A DNA stretch of 64,000 bases from Amycolatopsis marina (lineage in GTDB: Bacteria; Actinomycetota; Actinomycetes; Mycobacteriales; Pseudonocardiaceae): contig NZ_FOKG01000006.1 of the NCBI RefSeq assembly GCF_900111885.1, forward strand, positions 1-64,000, read 5' to 3'. The notes beneath the pieces are model-generated. The model saw only the letters and a program-made list of their open reading frames with translations. It did not search any database and was not told the DNA's origin. The first letter of the stretch is position 1; every line of letters begins with the position of its first letter. The position numbers and the translations under genes were made by a program. Positions 7,569 through 16,584 of the stretch are shown here, piece by piece.

Positions 7569-9548
7569 TTACCGGTTGCGAGGTGCAGAACGCGCTCTGA
7601 GCTGGCGAAGGGTGTAGCCGTTCCGCTCGGGATCCAGGGACCTGGTGGCCTGCTTGAAGAGGTACTCGGCGCGCTCGTACGACAGGCGGCCGCGGCCCGT
7701 CTCAGGACACAGATCGGCCGGCGCGGGTCCGTGCGCGGGACCGGGCCTGCGTTCGGCGAGGAACACCGGTCCCCGCGTACGGCCCGCGACCAGCGTTTCC
7801 AGCAGTCCGGCGGTCCCGGATCGCCAGTTCACCCACGTGCGGCCTGTGTGCGCCCTGCGATCGGCCAGATCCAACTGCTCGACGTTCAGCGAAAGGACCT
7901 GTCGCACTCCGGCCGCCGATTCGTGCAGGAGCCGCCACAGCGTTTGTTCGCGAAGTGGCAGGTCCGTCCGCTCCCACAGCGTCGCCAGCAGGTCGGAGGG
8001 TATCGCCGCCGTGCCGTGCGTGTCCGCATCTCGCCGGTCCAGCCCCGCCGCGAGATCGTCCACACCTGCCCAGGTGCCGAACGAACGGACAGCCGAGCGA
8101 TGCCGGTTCCAGGTCGCGGGGGCCGCTTCGCCCCACGCGGTGACGAACACCCGCGCGACGACCTCGGCTGTTAGCGACGGCAACGGAAAGCGGTCTCCCA
8201 GAGCCAGGCGCAGCCGGCGCAGAGTCTGCGCGTACGAGCGCACCGTCGCGACATCGAAGCCGGCCCCGTGCAGGAAATCCTCGGCGGCCTGCGCGAGGGT
8301 GACATGGGCGGATTCGCCACCGGCGAGAGCGTCCGCGCGACGAAGCAGAAAGGCGTGTTCGGCCGCGTTCCCGGTGAGCGCAGCGGCGCGCTCGAACTCC
8401 AACCGTGCTTCGCTGCCGCGGCCGAGCCGCAGCAACAGATCGCCCCGCACCGCCGGAAGCAGGTGATAGTCGCGCAACGCCGGATCGGCCAGGAGTGCGT
8501 CGACCTCGATGAGTCCGTTCTCGTACCCGTGCGCCATTCCGGTCGCGAACGCCCGGTTGAGTCGCACGATCGGCGTCGGCAGCACGCGGATCAGTGCCTC
8601 GTACAGCGTCGCGATCTGTGCCCAGTCGGTGTCCCGCGCGGTGCGGGCCTGTGCGTGGCACACCGCGATGGCCGCCTGCAGCAGGTACCGCCCTGGCGGA
8701 CCGCCGAGATCGCGCGCTCGCAGCATGGAGGTGAAGCCACGGCGAATGAGCAACTGATCCCAGCGGCCCCGGTTCTGTTCGTGCAGCTGGATCGGTTCGC
8801 CCGAGGGCCCGGTGCGCGCGGGCGCACGGGACGCCTGGATCTCCATCAGGGCGACCAGGCCGTGTACCTCGGCTTCGTCCGCTGCCAGTTCGGCCAGCAG
8901 CCTGCCCAGGCGCAGTGCCTCAAGGCAGAGTCCTGGACGCAGCAGGTCATCTCCGGAGGTCGCCGAGTACCCCTCGTTGAAGATCAGGTAGATGACCTCG
9001 AGCACTGAGGCGAGCCGGTCGGCCAGATCCGCGTCGTCCGGCAGGGCGAACGGCACCTGCGCCTCGGCCAGGGTTCGTTTGGCCTCCGCGATCCGCTGGA
9101 CGACCCCTGGCTCGCCGACCAGGAAAGCCCGGGCGATCTCCGCCACCGTGAGGCCGCCGAGCAGGCGCAGGGTCAACGCGATTCGCGACCGGGTCGGCAG
9201 CACGGGATGGCAGGAGAGGAACATCAACCGCAGGATGTCGTTCTGCTCGGGTTCCTGCCCTGCGTCCTGCTGCTTGTCCGGTTCGTGTGCGAGCCGTTCG
9301 TGCCTGCGTTCGTCGCGCTGGGTCCGGCGCACGTGATCGACGGCCCTGCGTTTCGCGATGGCCATCAGCCAGGCTCCCGGGTTCTCCGGAACACCTGAAG
9401 CCGGCCACTGTTCCAGGGCGGCCACCAGCGCGTCCTGGGCGAGTTCCTCGGCGAGGCCCACGTCGTGCACCAGCCGTGTCAGGCCCGCGATGATCCTGGC
9501 CGACTCGAGTTTCCAGACCGCGTCGATCCGGCGATGTGTGTCCGTCAT
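7569..9548 (-). CDS. ECF42-type sigma factor fused to truncated tyrosine-recombinase-like domain
   Basis: 659 aa. Residues 10-80 form sigma region 2 (AEELAQDALVAALEQWP, AWLMAIAKRRAVDHVRR), and 105-165 form region 4. The DUF6596 core follows (LIFNEGYSATSGDDLLRPGL, about 188-240), then TPR-like helices to about 405, which is where ECF42 sigma factors normally end. The extra 250 residues read as a site-specific integrase: a core-binding domain (TVRSYAQTLRRLRLALGD, 435-452), then LWRLLHESAAGVRQVLSLNVEQLDL with the candidate catalytic Arg549, and GTAGLLETLVAGRTRGPVFL. The frame ends at LRQLRARSAPRNR, exactly where the HxLRH box should be, so the catalytic His, Arg and Tyr end is missing. The YCII partner gene lies upstream. 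Composition is like its neighbours. Confidence 0.85.
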   Translation of the reverse strand: MTDTHRRIDAVWKLESARIIAGLTRLVHDVGLAEELAQDALVAALEQWPASGVPENPGAWLMAIAKRRAVDHVRRTQRDERRHERLAHEPDKQQDAGQEPEQNDILRLMFLSCHPVLPTRSRIALTLRLLGGLTVAEIARAFLVGEPGVVQRIAEAKRTLAEAQVPFALPDDADLADRLASVLEVIYLIFNEGYSATSGDDLLRPGLCLEALRLGRLLAELAADEAEVHGLVALMEIQASRAPARTGPSGEPIQLHEQNRGRWDQLLIRRGFTSMLRARDLGGPPGRYLLQAAIAVCHAQARTARDTDWAQIATLYEALIRVLPTPIVRLNRAFATGMAHGYENGLIEVDALLADPALRDYHLLPAVRGDLLLRLGRGSEARLEFERAAALTGNAAEHAFLLRRADALAGGESAHVTLAQAAEDFLHGAGFDVATVRSYAQTLRRLRLALGDRFPLPSLTAEVVARVFVTAWGEAAPATWNRHRSAVRSFGTWAGVDDLAAGLDRRDADTHGTAAIPSDLLATLWERTDLPLREQTLWRLLHESAAGVRQVLSLNVEQLDLADRRAHTGRTWVNWRSGTAGLLETLVAGRTRGPVFLAERRPGPAHGPAPADLCPETGRGRLSYERAEYLFKQATRSLDPERNGYTLRQLRARSAPRNR

Positions 9549-9556
9549 GGCGCGAT

Positions 9557-9599
9557 GCAGGCACCGCCCCTGGCGCTTGCGGGTCGGGGCGGTGCCTGC
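9557..9599 (-). terminator. hairpin between YCII gene and sigma factor gene
   Basis: 14-bp perfect stem (GCAGGCACCGCCCC at 9557-9570, its complement at 9586-9599) with a 15-base loop. It fills the 57-bp gap between the YCII stop and the sigma-factor start, so it may attenuate readthrough from the YCII gene into the sigma gene. Confidence 0.6.
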
Positions 9600-9605
9600 G
9601 GCGAC

Positions 9606-9929
9606 TCAGGATCCGAAGACCTGCTGGACGACGCTCGTTCCGTCCCCGGCGATTCCGCGGAAACGGCGGGCCAGTTCGATGGCCTCCTCCTTGGAGCGAA
9701 CCTCGACCAGCGCGAACCCGGCCGCGGCTTCTTTGGCCTCGGCGAACGGCCCGTCCGTCACCACGATCTCACCGCCTGAGGACTCCACCCGGATTCCTGC
9801 GGGCTCGAGGCCGCCGGTAGCGAGCAACACCCCCTTGGCGGTCATCTCTTCGATGAACGCGCCCATCTCGGCAAACAGCTTCTCGTCGGGGACGGCGCCG
9901 GAAGCGTTGGTGGTCATCAGGTAGCGCAT
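9606..9929 (-). CDS. YCII/DGPF-domain protein, ECF42 partner
   Basis: 107 aa, the usual length of the family. The signature DGPF is present in VVTDGPFAEAKEAAAGFALVEV, preceded by the MRYLMTT start and followed by the helix SKEEAIELARRF. RBS AAGGAG lies 9 bases before the ATG. DGPF proteins are the constant genomic partner of ECF42 sigma factors and are often target genes of those factors; their biochemical role is not settled. Here the gene precedes the sigma gene in the same direction, separated by a hairpin. The candidate promoter region contains a large inverted repeat. Confidence 0.88.
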   Translation of the reverse strand: MRYLMTTNASGAVPDEKLFAEMGAFIEEMTAKGVLLATGGLEPAGIRVESSGGEIVVTDGPFAEAKEAAAGFALVEVRSKEEAIELARRFRGIAGDGTSVVQQVFGS

Positions 9930-9965
9930 CAGGTTCTCTCCTTAGGTTCGTTGATCTGTCTACAC

Positions 9966-10023
9966 GTCGATCGGGGGATGTGACAGGGAACGGGGCCATT
10001 CCCTGTCACATCCTCCGATCGAC
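9966..10023. repeat. 25-bp inverted repeat upstream of YCII gene
   Basis: Arms 9966-9990 and 9999-10023 pair over 25 bp with one mismatch, around the 8-base loop CGGGGCCA. Core arm: GGATGTGACAGGGAA. It begins 37 bp upstream of the YCII start codon, so it is either a strong terminator for the other side or a regulatory hairpin in the leader. Confidence 0.8.
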
Positions 10024-10025
10024 CC

Positions 10026-10055
10026 GCCATCCACTCAGCGCGCTGAGTGGATGGC
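10026..10055. repeat. perfect 30-bp palindrome
   Basis: GCCATCCACTCAGCG (10026-10040) followed directly by its exact complement (10041-10055), with no spacer. It stands 2 bp from the previous inverted repeat. Palindromes without a loop suggest a dimeric protein site or a mobile-element end rather than a terminator. Confidence 0.8.
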
Positions 10056-10371
10056 TCCCTCGGCTGAGTGCAGATCGCCGACTTCCTGGTCACCGGCGGC
10101 AACTGGGCTGCACGCCTGGTCCGGACCAACGGATGCGGCATGATCGCGGCCGGACTCCTCGGGATGGACCGGCCGACGGCTTCCCATCGGGTGTTCCTTA
10201 CGGCATGCCCGCGACGCTCGGCTGGCGCGGCTACGGGCACCTGGCCGCGGGTCCTGTGGCGTTCGGCAACGGCTGGGCGATGTCCGGCGGCGGGGGTGCT
10301 GTGGTTTCCGTGGTCGCCGCCCGGTACCGCCATGTCCGCTGAACCGGTTTTCCCCGACCCATCCCACCACT
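10056..10371 (+). other. unassigned region, probable decayed coding sequence
   Basis: No intact gene is supported. In one plus frame a coding-like stretch reads ADFLVTGGNWAARLVR and GMIAAGLLGMDRP; further on, a different frame reads PATLGWRGYGHLAAG and VAFGNGWAMSGGGGAVVSVV before a stop at about 10342. The switch of frame near 10170 suggests a frameshifted remnant of a membrane or transport-type protein. No family was recognised. Confidence 0.3.
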
Positions 10372-10540
10372 GAAAGGACACCGATATGCCAGGTTCGCCT
10401 GCTTCACCAAGGCCTACGCCGGACACTTCGACTTCGACTTCTGGCGGGCCCAGTCGCTGTGGGCGGCCGTACTGCCGGGCGAGCGGGCAGGAGGTCTTCG
10501 CACAGGGTTAATCCCCCGACTGCGGGCAACCCTTGGCTGA
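10372..10540 (+). pseudogene. small gene frameshifted directly after its start
   Basis: A good ribosome binding site (GAAAGGA, 10372-10378) precedes ATG at 10386, but that frame gives an unlikely Ser/Thr/Pro-rich product. From AGG at 10391, one frame over, a protein-like sequence runs to TGA at 10538-10540: RFACFTKAYAGHFDFDFW, then RAQSLWAAVLPGERAGG. Adding one base between ATG and 10391 would restore a ~50-residue protein. The product is not recognised. Confidence 0.4.
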
Positions 10541-10575
10541 GGTGCGGCACGCGACCCGGGCGCACTCCGTGCTCA

Positions 10576-10611
10576 GGCGCCGTCGGTTCAGCAGTGACAG
10601 CCGACGGCGCC
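10576..10611 (-). terminator. hairpin terminator after small membrane protein gene
   Basis: 11-bp perfect stem GGCGCCGTCGG / CCGACGGCGCC (10576-10586, 10601-10611) with a 14-base loop, 28 bp beyond the stop of the minus-strand gene. Confidence 0.7.
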
Positions 10612-10639
10612 GTCACTCGGTGCAATGCCGTGCCCTGGC

Positions 10640-11029
10640 TCAGGATCTCGGGCGCTTCCTACGGTCCCAAGATCGGCGTTCGGCACCGGTGACCTCCTCG
10701 GCGCCGGTGTCCGCGCCCGAGACCCGGCCGACGAAAGTGGCATTGGCCGAGGGAGCAGTCGTACTGTGCTGGTCGGCATCCTCGGGTGCCGCTTCGCCGC
10801 CGACGGCCCGAGGCGACCGGGACGGCTCCTCGAGTCCGGGATCGGCCTCCGGCTCCTCTCGACCGCTCCTCGCGCTGAGCACCGGCCACAGGCACAGTGC
10901 GAGCAGGGCGAGCGCCACGCCGAGCCACACCAGCCACAGGACATCCACGCCGATACCCACTGCGACCAGCCCGGCCCCGGCAAGCACGCCAACGGCGACG
11001 GCCCAACTGTTCCGTCGAGTGCGCGTCAT
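10640..11029 (-). CDS. small two-helix membrane protein
   Basis: 129 aa. Two adjacent membrane helices occupy the N-terminal third (AVAVGVLAGAGLVAVGIGV and VLWLVWLGVALALLALCLWPVL), followed by an acidic, Pro/Glu-rich soluble tail of about 70 residues ending in a basic RRSWDRRKRPRS patch. ATG at 11029 is preferred over GTG at 11032 because GGAGGAGG then has normal spacing. No family was recognised beyond the general actinobacterial pattern of a two-TM protein with a disordered cytoplasmic tail. It is divergent from the DUF6098-like gene to its right. Confidence 0.65.
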   Translation of the reverse strand: MTRTRRNSWAVAVGVLAGAGLVAVGIGVDVLWLVWLGVALALLALCLWPVLSARSGREEPEADPGLEEPSRSPRAVGGEAAPEDADQHSTTAPSANATFVGRVSGADTGAEEVTGAERRSWDRRKRPRS

Positions 11030-11160
11030 CACGGACCTCCTCCGGTCTTGGTGACCGGGTTCCCGTTCGTCGCCGCCGTCAATCCTGTGACTTCGGGTGG
11101 GCGATTAGCGGCGCGGAAGAAGGGAAGTCTCCGCACAGACCGCTGAGGATTGGGGCACTC

Positions 11161-11586
11161 GTGGAAGCGAACAGTTCGGACATGTTCACAGTACGGCGAC
11201 TCGGCGAACTGACCGAGCTCGTCGGGGCAGGCCTGGCCCCGTACCTGCGCTACTCGCCGGGCCCGGAGGCCGACGCCAGCCATCCCAGCACCGATCACGA
11301 GAGCGGCCTGCTGATGCCCGGACTCTCGGTGAACCCGTTGCCCGCCCCCGGCTGGTGGACGCTTCCGCTCGAGGACTGGCTGGCCCGTCGGGTTTGCCAG
11401 TACCTGCGCGAACTCCGCGAGGGCGCCTATCCCTGGATCCTGTCCGGGCGTTCCGTCGACTTCGGACCGGACAACGAACCCCTGCTCGTCGACGTACGAC
11501 CGGTTGCCTGGCTGAGCTCTCAGGTCATCGTCGAGGCCAAGGAGCACTACCACGCGCGACTCCGGGCGGGCGAGTCGACGCACTGA
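11161..11586 (+). CDS. DUF6098-like conserved protein
   Basis: 141 aa from GTG at 11161. Conserved-looking blocks are LRYSPGPEADASHPSTDHESG, LMPGLSVNPLPAPGWW, and WLARRVCQYLRELREGAYPW, then SGRSVDFGPDNEPLLVDVRPVAW. This matches my recollection of the DUF6098 family of actinobacteria, in which a Ser-Gly-Pro-Asp-Asp/Glu-Glu block precedes the C-terminal strand. Function unknown. The start is chosen by family-like length; the ribosome binding site is weak. It ends just before the 21-bp tandem repeats and the cellobiose operon promoter. Confidence 0.72.
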   Translation: MEANSSDMFTVRRLGELTELVGAGLAPYLRYSPGPEADASHPSTDHESGLLMPGLSVNPLPAPGWWTLPLEDWLARRVCQYLRELREGAYPWILSGRSVDFGPDNEPLLVDVRPVAWLSSQVIVEAKEHYHARLRAGESTH

Positions 11587-11607
11587 CGACCCGGGCCCCG
11601 GCACGCC

Positions 11608-11691
11608 GGAACTGCCAACTCACTCCGCGAAACCGCAGGGTCGCGCGCTGGAACTGCCAATTCGGGCCGCGGAACTGCCAACTCGGGTACC
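11608..11691. repeat. 21-bp tandem repeat, four units (locus A)
   Basis: Units start at 11608, 11629, 11650 and 11671. The core is GGAACTGCCAACTCGGG; units 1, 3 and 4 are near-identical over the core and unit 2 is degenerate (GAAACCGCAGGGTCGCG). The exact 21-bp period equals two DNA helical turns. The same unit occurs three times at 20711-20773. Confidence 0.8.
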
Positions 11692-11706
11692 GGTTGGGGT
11701 TCCGAG

Positions 11707-11720
11707 TGAGAGCGCTCCCA
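11707..11720. promoter_or_regulatory. upstream CebR-type operator (imperfect)
   Basis: TGAGAGCGCTCCCA, one mismatch from the 14-bp CebR palindrome TGGGAGCGCTCCCA. It lies about 105 bp upstream of the perfect operator, so the two could be bridged by a LacI-family tetramer or could serve separate promoters. Confidence 0.7.
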
Positions 11721-11784
11721 GTTTGCGCGCGTCCGGAGCGGGGCGGACGACGTAACGCCCGGGCAACGGTGCTGTGGTGCCGTC

Positions 11785-11814
11785 TTGACACGAGGGGGCG
11801 GCCGGGAACAGACT
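11785..11814 (+). promoter_or_regulatory. candidate promoter of cellobiose operon
   Basis: TTGACA at 11785-11790 is a perfect -35 hexamer; CAGACT at 11809-11814 is a weak -10 at 18-bp spacing. The predicted start near 11821 places the perfect CebR operator on the transcription start. Confidence 0.5.
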
Positions 11815-11824
11815 CCCTCGGCAT

Positions 11825-11838
11825 TGGGAGCGCTCCCA
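11825..11838. promoter_or_regulatory. CebR operator, perfect palindrome
   Basis: TGGGAGCGCTCCCA, identical to the Streptomyces CebR consensus, within the 16-bp palindrome at 11824-11839 and 34 bp upstream of the cebE start. Cellobiose or cellotriose would be expected to release the repressor. Confidence 0.92.
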
Positions 11839-11872
11839 ACCCGTCCCCACCTACACCCAACGAGGGGTTACC

Positions 11873-13171
11873 GTGCGACAACAGCGGAGACCATTACTCA
11901 CCCTGACCAGCATTCTGACCGCCGCAACGGTGCTCGCCGCGTGCGGTGGTTCGGATGACTCCGGTGGCACGCCCGAGGCGTCCGACGGACCGGTGGAGCT
12001 CACGATCGCGACCTTCACCGAGTTCGGGTACGAGGAACTGCTCAAGGAGTACGAGGCCGCCCACTCGAACATCACGATCACCCACCGCAAGACCGGGCAG
12101 GGTGGACCGCACCACCAGAACCTCATCACCAAACTCGGTGCGGGATCGGGACTCGCCGACATCGAGGCCATTGAGGAGGGACACCTCTCCGACTTCCTCG
12201 ACAAGGCGGACAAGTTCAACAACCTCGAGGAGATCGGTCCCGACGGGGTCACCGGCGAACGGTGGCTGGACTGGAAGTACGAGGCGGGCAAAGCCAAGGA
12301 CGGCAGGTTGATCGGCTATGGAACCGACATCGGCCCGCTGGCGATGTGCTACCGCAAGGACCTGTTCGAGGAAGCCGGCCTGCCCACCGACCCCGAAGGT
12401 GTGAAGGGAATCTTCGCCACCTGGGACTCCTACTTCGCCGCGGGCGACCAGTTCGTCGCGGCATCGGACGCCGCCTGGTTCGACTCGGCCGCGCAGAACT
12501 ACAACGCGATGGTCAACCAGCTCGAGGTCGGCTACTTCGACCGGGAGGACAACCTCACCATCGAGAGCAATCCCGGTATCAAGGAGAGCTGGGACAAGGT
12601 GACGGCCGCGGTGAGCCGCGGCCAGTCGGCGGGGCTCACCGCCTTCAGCAACGAGTGGAACAGCGGGTTCAAGCAGGGCGCGTTCGCGACCAAGACCTGC
12701 CCGTCGTGGATGCTCGGTGTGATCGAAGAACAGGCCGGACCGGAGAACAAGGGCAAGTGGGCGGTCACCGACGCGTTCCCGGGTGGCGGTGGCAACTGGG
12801 GCGGTTCCTTCCTCACCGTGCCCGACCAGAGCGCGCATCCGAAGGAGGCCGCGGAGCTCGCGGCCTGGCTCACGGCGCCGGAGCAGCAGCTGCGGGCGTT
12901 CGAGGCCAGGGGCAACTTCCCCAGCCAGGTGGAGGCGCTGGAGTCGCCTGAGCTGCTGGCCGAGACCTCGGAGTACTTCGGCGACGCCAAGGTGGGCGAG
13001 CTGTTCGCCGCGCAGGCCAAGAAGGTGACGACTGCCCAGTACAAGGGCCCCGGTGACGGCCAGATCCAGGAGAACGTCACCACTGCCGCGCTGCAGTCGG
13101 TGGAACAGGGCACGGATCCGTCGCAAGCCTGGCAGCAGGTCGTCGACGGCTCGAAACGGATCGCCCGGTAG
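11873..13171 (+). CDS. cebE: cellobiose/cellotriose ABC transporter binding lipoprotein
   Basis: 432 aa. The signal peptide ends in the lipobox VLAAC (about residues 20-24), so it is a lipoprotein outside the membrane. The mature part is a cluster-1 family solute-binding protein: AHSNITITHRKTGQGGPHHQ, GSGLADIEAIEEGHLSDFLD, DIGPLAMCYRKDLFEEAGLP and FPGGGGNWGGSFLTVP. GTG start with GAGGGG 5 bases upstream. First gene of the five-gene operon, directly behind the CebR operator. Assignment to cellobiose or cello-oligosaccharides rests on operon order and the operator sequence; relative specificity for cellobiose against cellotriose is not visible. Confidence 0.92.
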   Translation: MRQQRRPLLTLTSILTAATVLAACGGSDDSGGTPEASDGPVELTIATFTEFGYEELLKEYEAAHSNITITHRKTGQGGPHHQNLITKLGAGSGLADIEAIEEGHLSDFLDKADKFNNLEEIGPDGVTGERWLDWKYEAGKAKDGRLIGYGTDIGPLAMCYRKDLFEEAGLPTDPEGVKGIFATWDSYFAAGDQFVAASDAAWFDSAAQNYNAMVNQLEVGYFDREDNLTIESNPGIKESWDKVTAAVSRGQSAGLTAFSNEWNSGFKQGAFATKTCPSWMLGVIEEQAGPENKGKWAVTDAFPGGGGNWGGSFLTVPDQSAHPKEAAELAAWLTAPEQQLRAFEARGNFPSQVEALESPELLAETSEYFGDAKVGELFAAQAKKVTTAQYKGPGDGQIQENVTTAALQSVEQGTDPSQAWQQVVDGSKRIAR

Positions 13172-13271
13172 CTCGTGCCCCGGTCGCCGCGCCCCGGACC
13201 CACGTGGTCCGGCGGTGCGGCCGCCCGGACGCACCGGATTCCACCGTGACAAGAAGAAAGGGGCGCGCCGG

Positions 13272-14279
13272 ATGAGTACCGACCTTCACGCGGGCAGCGA
13301 CCCGGCGCAGGCCGGCTCCGACAACCCTGTCCCTCCCCCACCGAAACATGCCCGACGCGTGCCGTTGCGGCACCGGCTCAGCCGGTGGGACGTGAAGTAC
13401 TCGCCATATGTCTACATCGCACCGTTCTTCCTGGTGTTCGGCCTCGTGGGCCTGTTCCCGCTGCTCTACACCGGCTATGTCTCGGTGTTCGACTGGGAGA
13501 TCGGCGACTCGGACCCCGGCTTCATCGGGCTCGGGAACTTCGTCGCCCTGTTCGGCGACGGCCAGTTCTGGAACGCCCTGGTCAACACGCTGAGCATCTT
13601 CGTGCTCTCCAGCGGGCCGCAGATCGTCATCGCGGTCCTGCTCGCGGCGATGCTGAACACGCGCCTGCGGGGGCCGACCGGGTGGCGAGTGGGCATCCTG
13701 CTGCCGTACGCGGCAAGCCTGGTGGCGATCGGCATCATCTTCGCGAACCTGTTCGGTCCCCAGTACGGGCTCGTCAACGGAATGCTGGAGGTCCTCGGCC
13801 TGGATCGGGTCGACTGGCAGGCCGACAGGTTCGGCAGCCACGTCGCCATCGCGGTGATGGTCAACTGGCGCTGGACCGGCTACAACGCGCTGATCGTGCT
13901 CGCGGCGATGCAGGCCATTCCCCGCGAGATCCACGAGGCCGCACTGGTCGACGGCGCGGGAGCGGTCCGGCGGTTCATCAGGGTCACGCTCCCGCTCCTG
14001 CGGCCGACCCTGATCTTCGTGGTGATCACCTCGACCATCGGCGGGCTGCAGATCTTCACCGAACCACGGCTCTTCGACGCACTTCCAGGCACCAACGGTG
14101 GCTCCACCAACCAGTTCCAGACCGTGACCATGTACCTCTACCAGTCCGCGTTCGAGAACTACGACCTCGGCTACGCCTCGGCCATCGCCTGGGTGCTGTT
14201 CCTGATCATCATCGTGATCGCGTTCGTCAACTTCCTGCTGACCCGGCGGCTGGCGAGCAACGGGGAGGACGTGCGATGA
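13272..14279 (+). CDS. cebF: cellobiose ABC transporter permease 1
   Basis: 335 aa from ATG at 13272, with AAAGGGG upstream; the open frame begins earlier but that part is the inter-gene stretch. Six membrane helices are expected, the first at YIAPFFLVFGLVGLFPLLYTG. The permease EAA loop EIHEAALVDGAGAVRRFIRV (about residue 220), which docks the ATPase, is present. It ends with a 4-bp ATGA overlap with the next permease gene. No ATP-binding subunit is encoded here; in Streptomyces the shared ATPase MsiK is encoded elsewhere, and the same is likely. Confidence 0.93.
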   Translation: MSTDLHAGSDPAQAGSDNPVPPPPKHARRVPLRHRLSRWDVKYSPYVYIAPFFLVFGLVGLFPLLYTGYVSVFDWEIGDSDPGFIGLGNFVALFGDGQFWNALVNTLSIFVLSSGPQIVIAVLLAAMLNTRLRGPTGWRVGILLPYAASLVAIGIIFANLFGPQYGLVNGMLEVLGLDRVDWQADRFGSHVAIAVMVNWRWTGYNALIVLAAMQAIPREIHEAALVDGAGAVRRFIRVTLPLLRPTLIFVVITSTIGGLQIFTEPRLFDALPGTNGGSTNQFQTVTMYLYQSAFENYDLGYASAIAWVLFLIIIVIAFVNFLLTRRLASNGEDVR

Positions 14280-15144
14280 CCGCGCTGACCTCCCGCACGG
14301 GACCGCGCAGGGCCTCCCGTGGTACGGCCACACTGGGCCGGCCGAACTTCCTGATCTACGGCCTGCTGGTCGCCTTCGTACTCGGCTCGTTGTTCCCGTT
14401 CTACTGGTCGTTCCTGGTTGGCAGCCGGGACAGTTCGATGCTGACCGAGCAGGTACCGCCCTTGGTGCCAGGGGGGAACTTCCTCGCCAACGCGCAGCGC
14501 GTGTTCGACTCGGTGCCGTTCTGGAAGGCCCTGGGCAACAGCGTCGTGGTCGCCAGCACGGTCACGTTGACCACCGTGCTCTTCTCCGCGCTGGCCGGTT
14601 TCGCGTTCGCCAAGTTGCGCTTCCGCGGCCGCAACGGTCTGTTCGTCTTCATCGTGCTGACCCTGGCGGTGCCCACCCAGCTCGGCATCATCCCGCTGTA
14701 CATCGCGATGTCCGAGCTCGGCTGGGCGGGCGGACTGCAGGCGGTCATCGTGCCGAACCTGGTCACCGCGTTCGGCGTGTTCTGGATGCGTCAGTACACC
14801 GTCGGAGCGGTGCCGAGCGAGCTCATCGAGGCGGCCAGGGTCGACGGATGCAGCATGATCCGCGTCTTCTGGCACGTGTGCCTGCCCGCGGTCCGGCCCG
14901 CCGCGGCAATCCTGGCCATGTTCACGTTCATGACCTCGTGGAACGACTTCCTCTGGCCGCTGGTCGTCCTCGACGCGGGCAATCCGACCGTGCAGCTGGC
15001 GCTGGAACAGCTGCAGGGCGGCTTCTACATCGACTACTCCCTGGTGCTCGCCGGAACCACCCTGGCGACCATCCCGATCGTGATCGTTTTCCTCGCTCTC
15101 GGCCGGCAGATCGTCGCCGGAATCATGCAAGGTGCTGTGAAGGG

Positions 15145-15148
<4 letters not shown>
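14276..15148 (+). CDS. cebG: cellobiose ABC transporter permease 2
   Basis: 290 aa. A MalG-like permease with an N-terminal helix (LIYGLLVAFVLGSLFPFYWS), the substrate-path region SALAGFAFAKLRFRGRNG, and the EAA loop ELIEAARVDGCSMIRVFWHV near residue 185. The start overlaps cebF by ATGA and the stop overlaps bglC by ATGA, so the three genes are translationally coupled. It pairs with CebF to form the membrane channel for cello-oligosaccharides. Confidence 0.93.

Positions 15149-16580
<1,432 letters not shown>

Positions 16581-16584
<4 letters not shown>

Noticed and set aside
10897..11160. 5' extension of the DUF6098-like gene
   Set aside because: The upstream part is Arg-rich shadow sequence antisense to the two-TM gene; family-like length starts at 11161.
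11608..11691. Possible CRISPR array
   Set aside because: The units are contiguous 21-bp tandem repeats with no spacers and no cas genes nearby.
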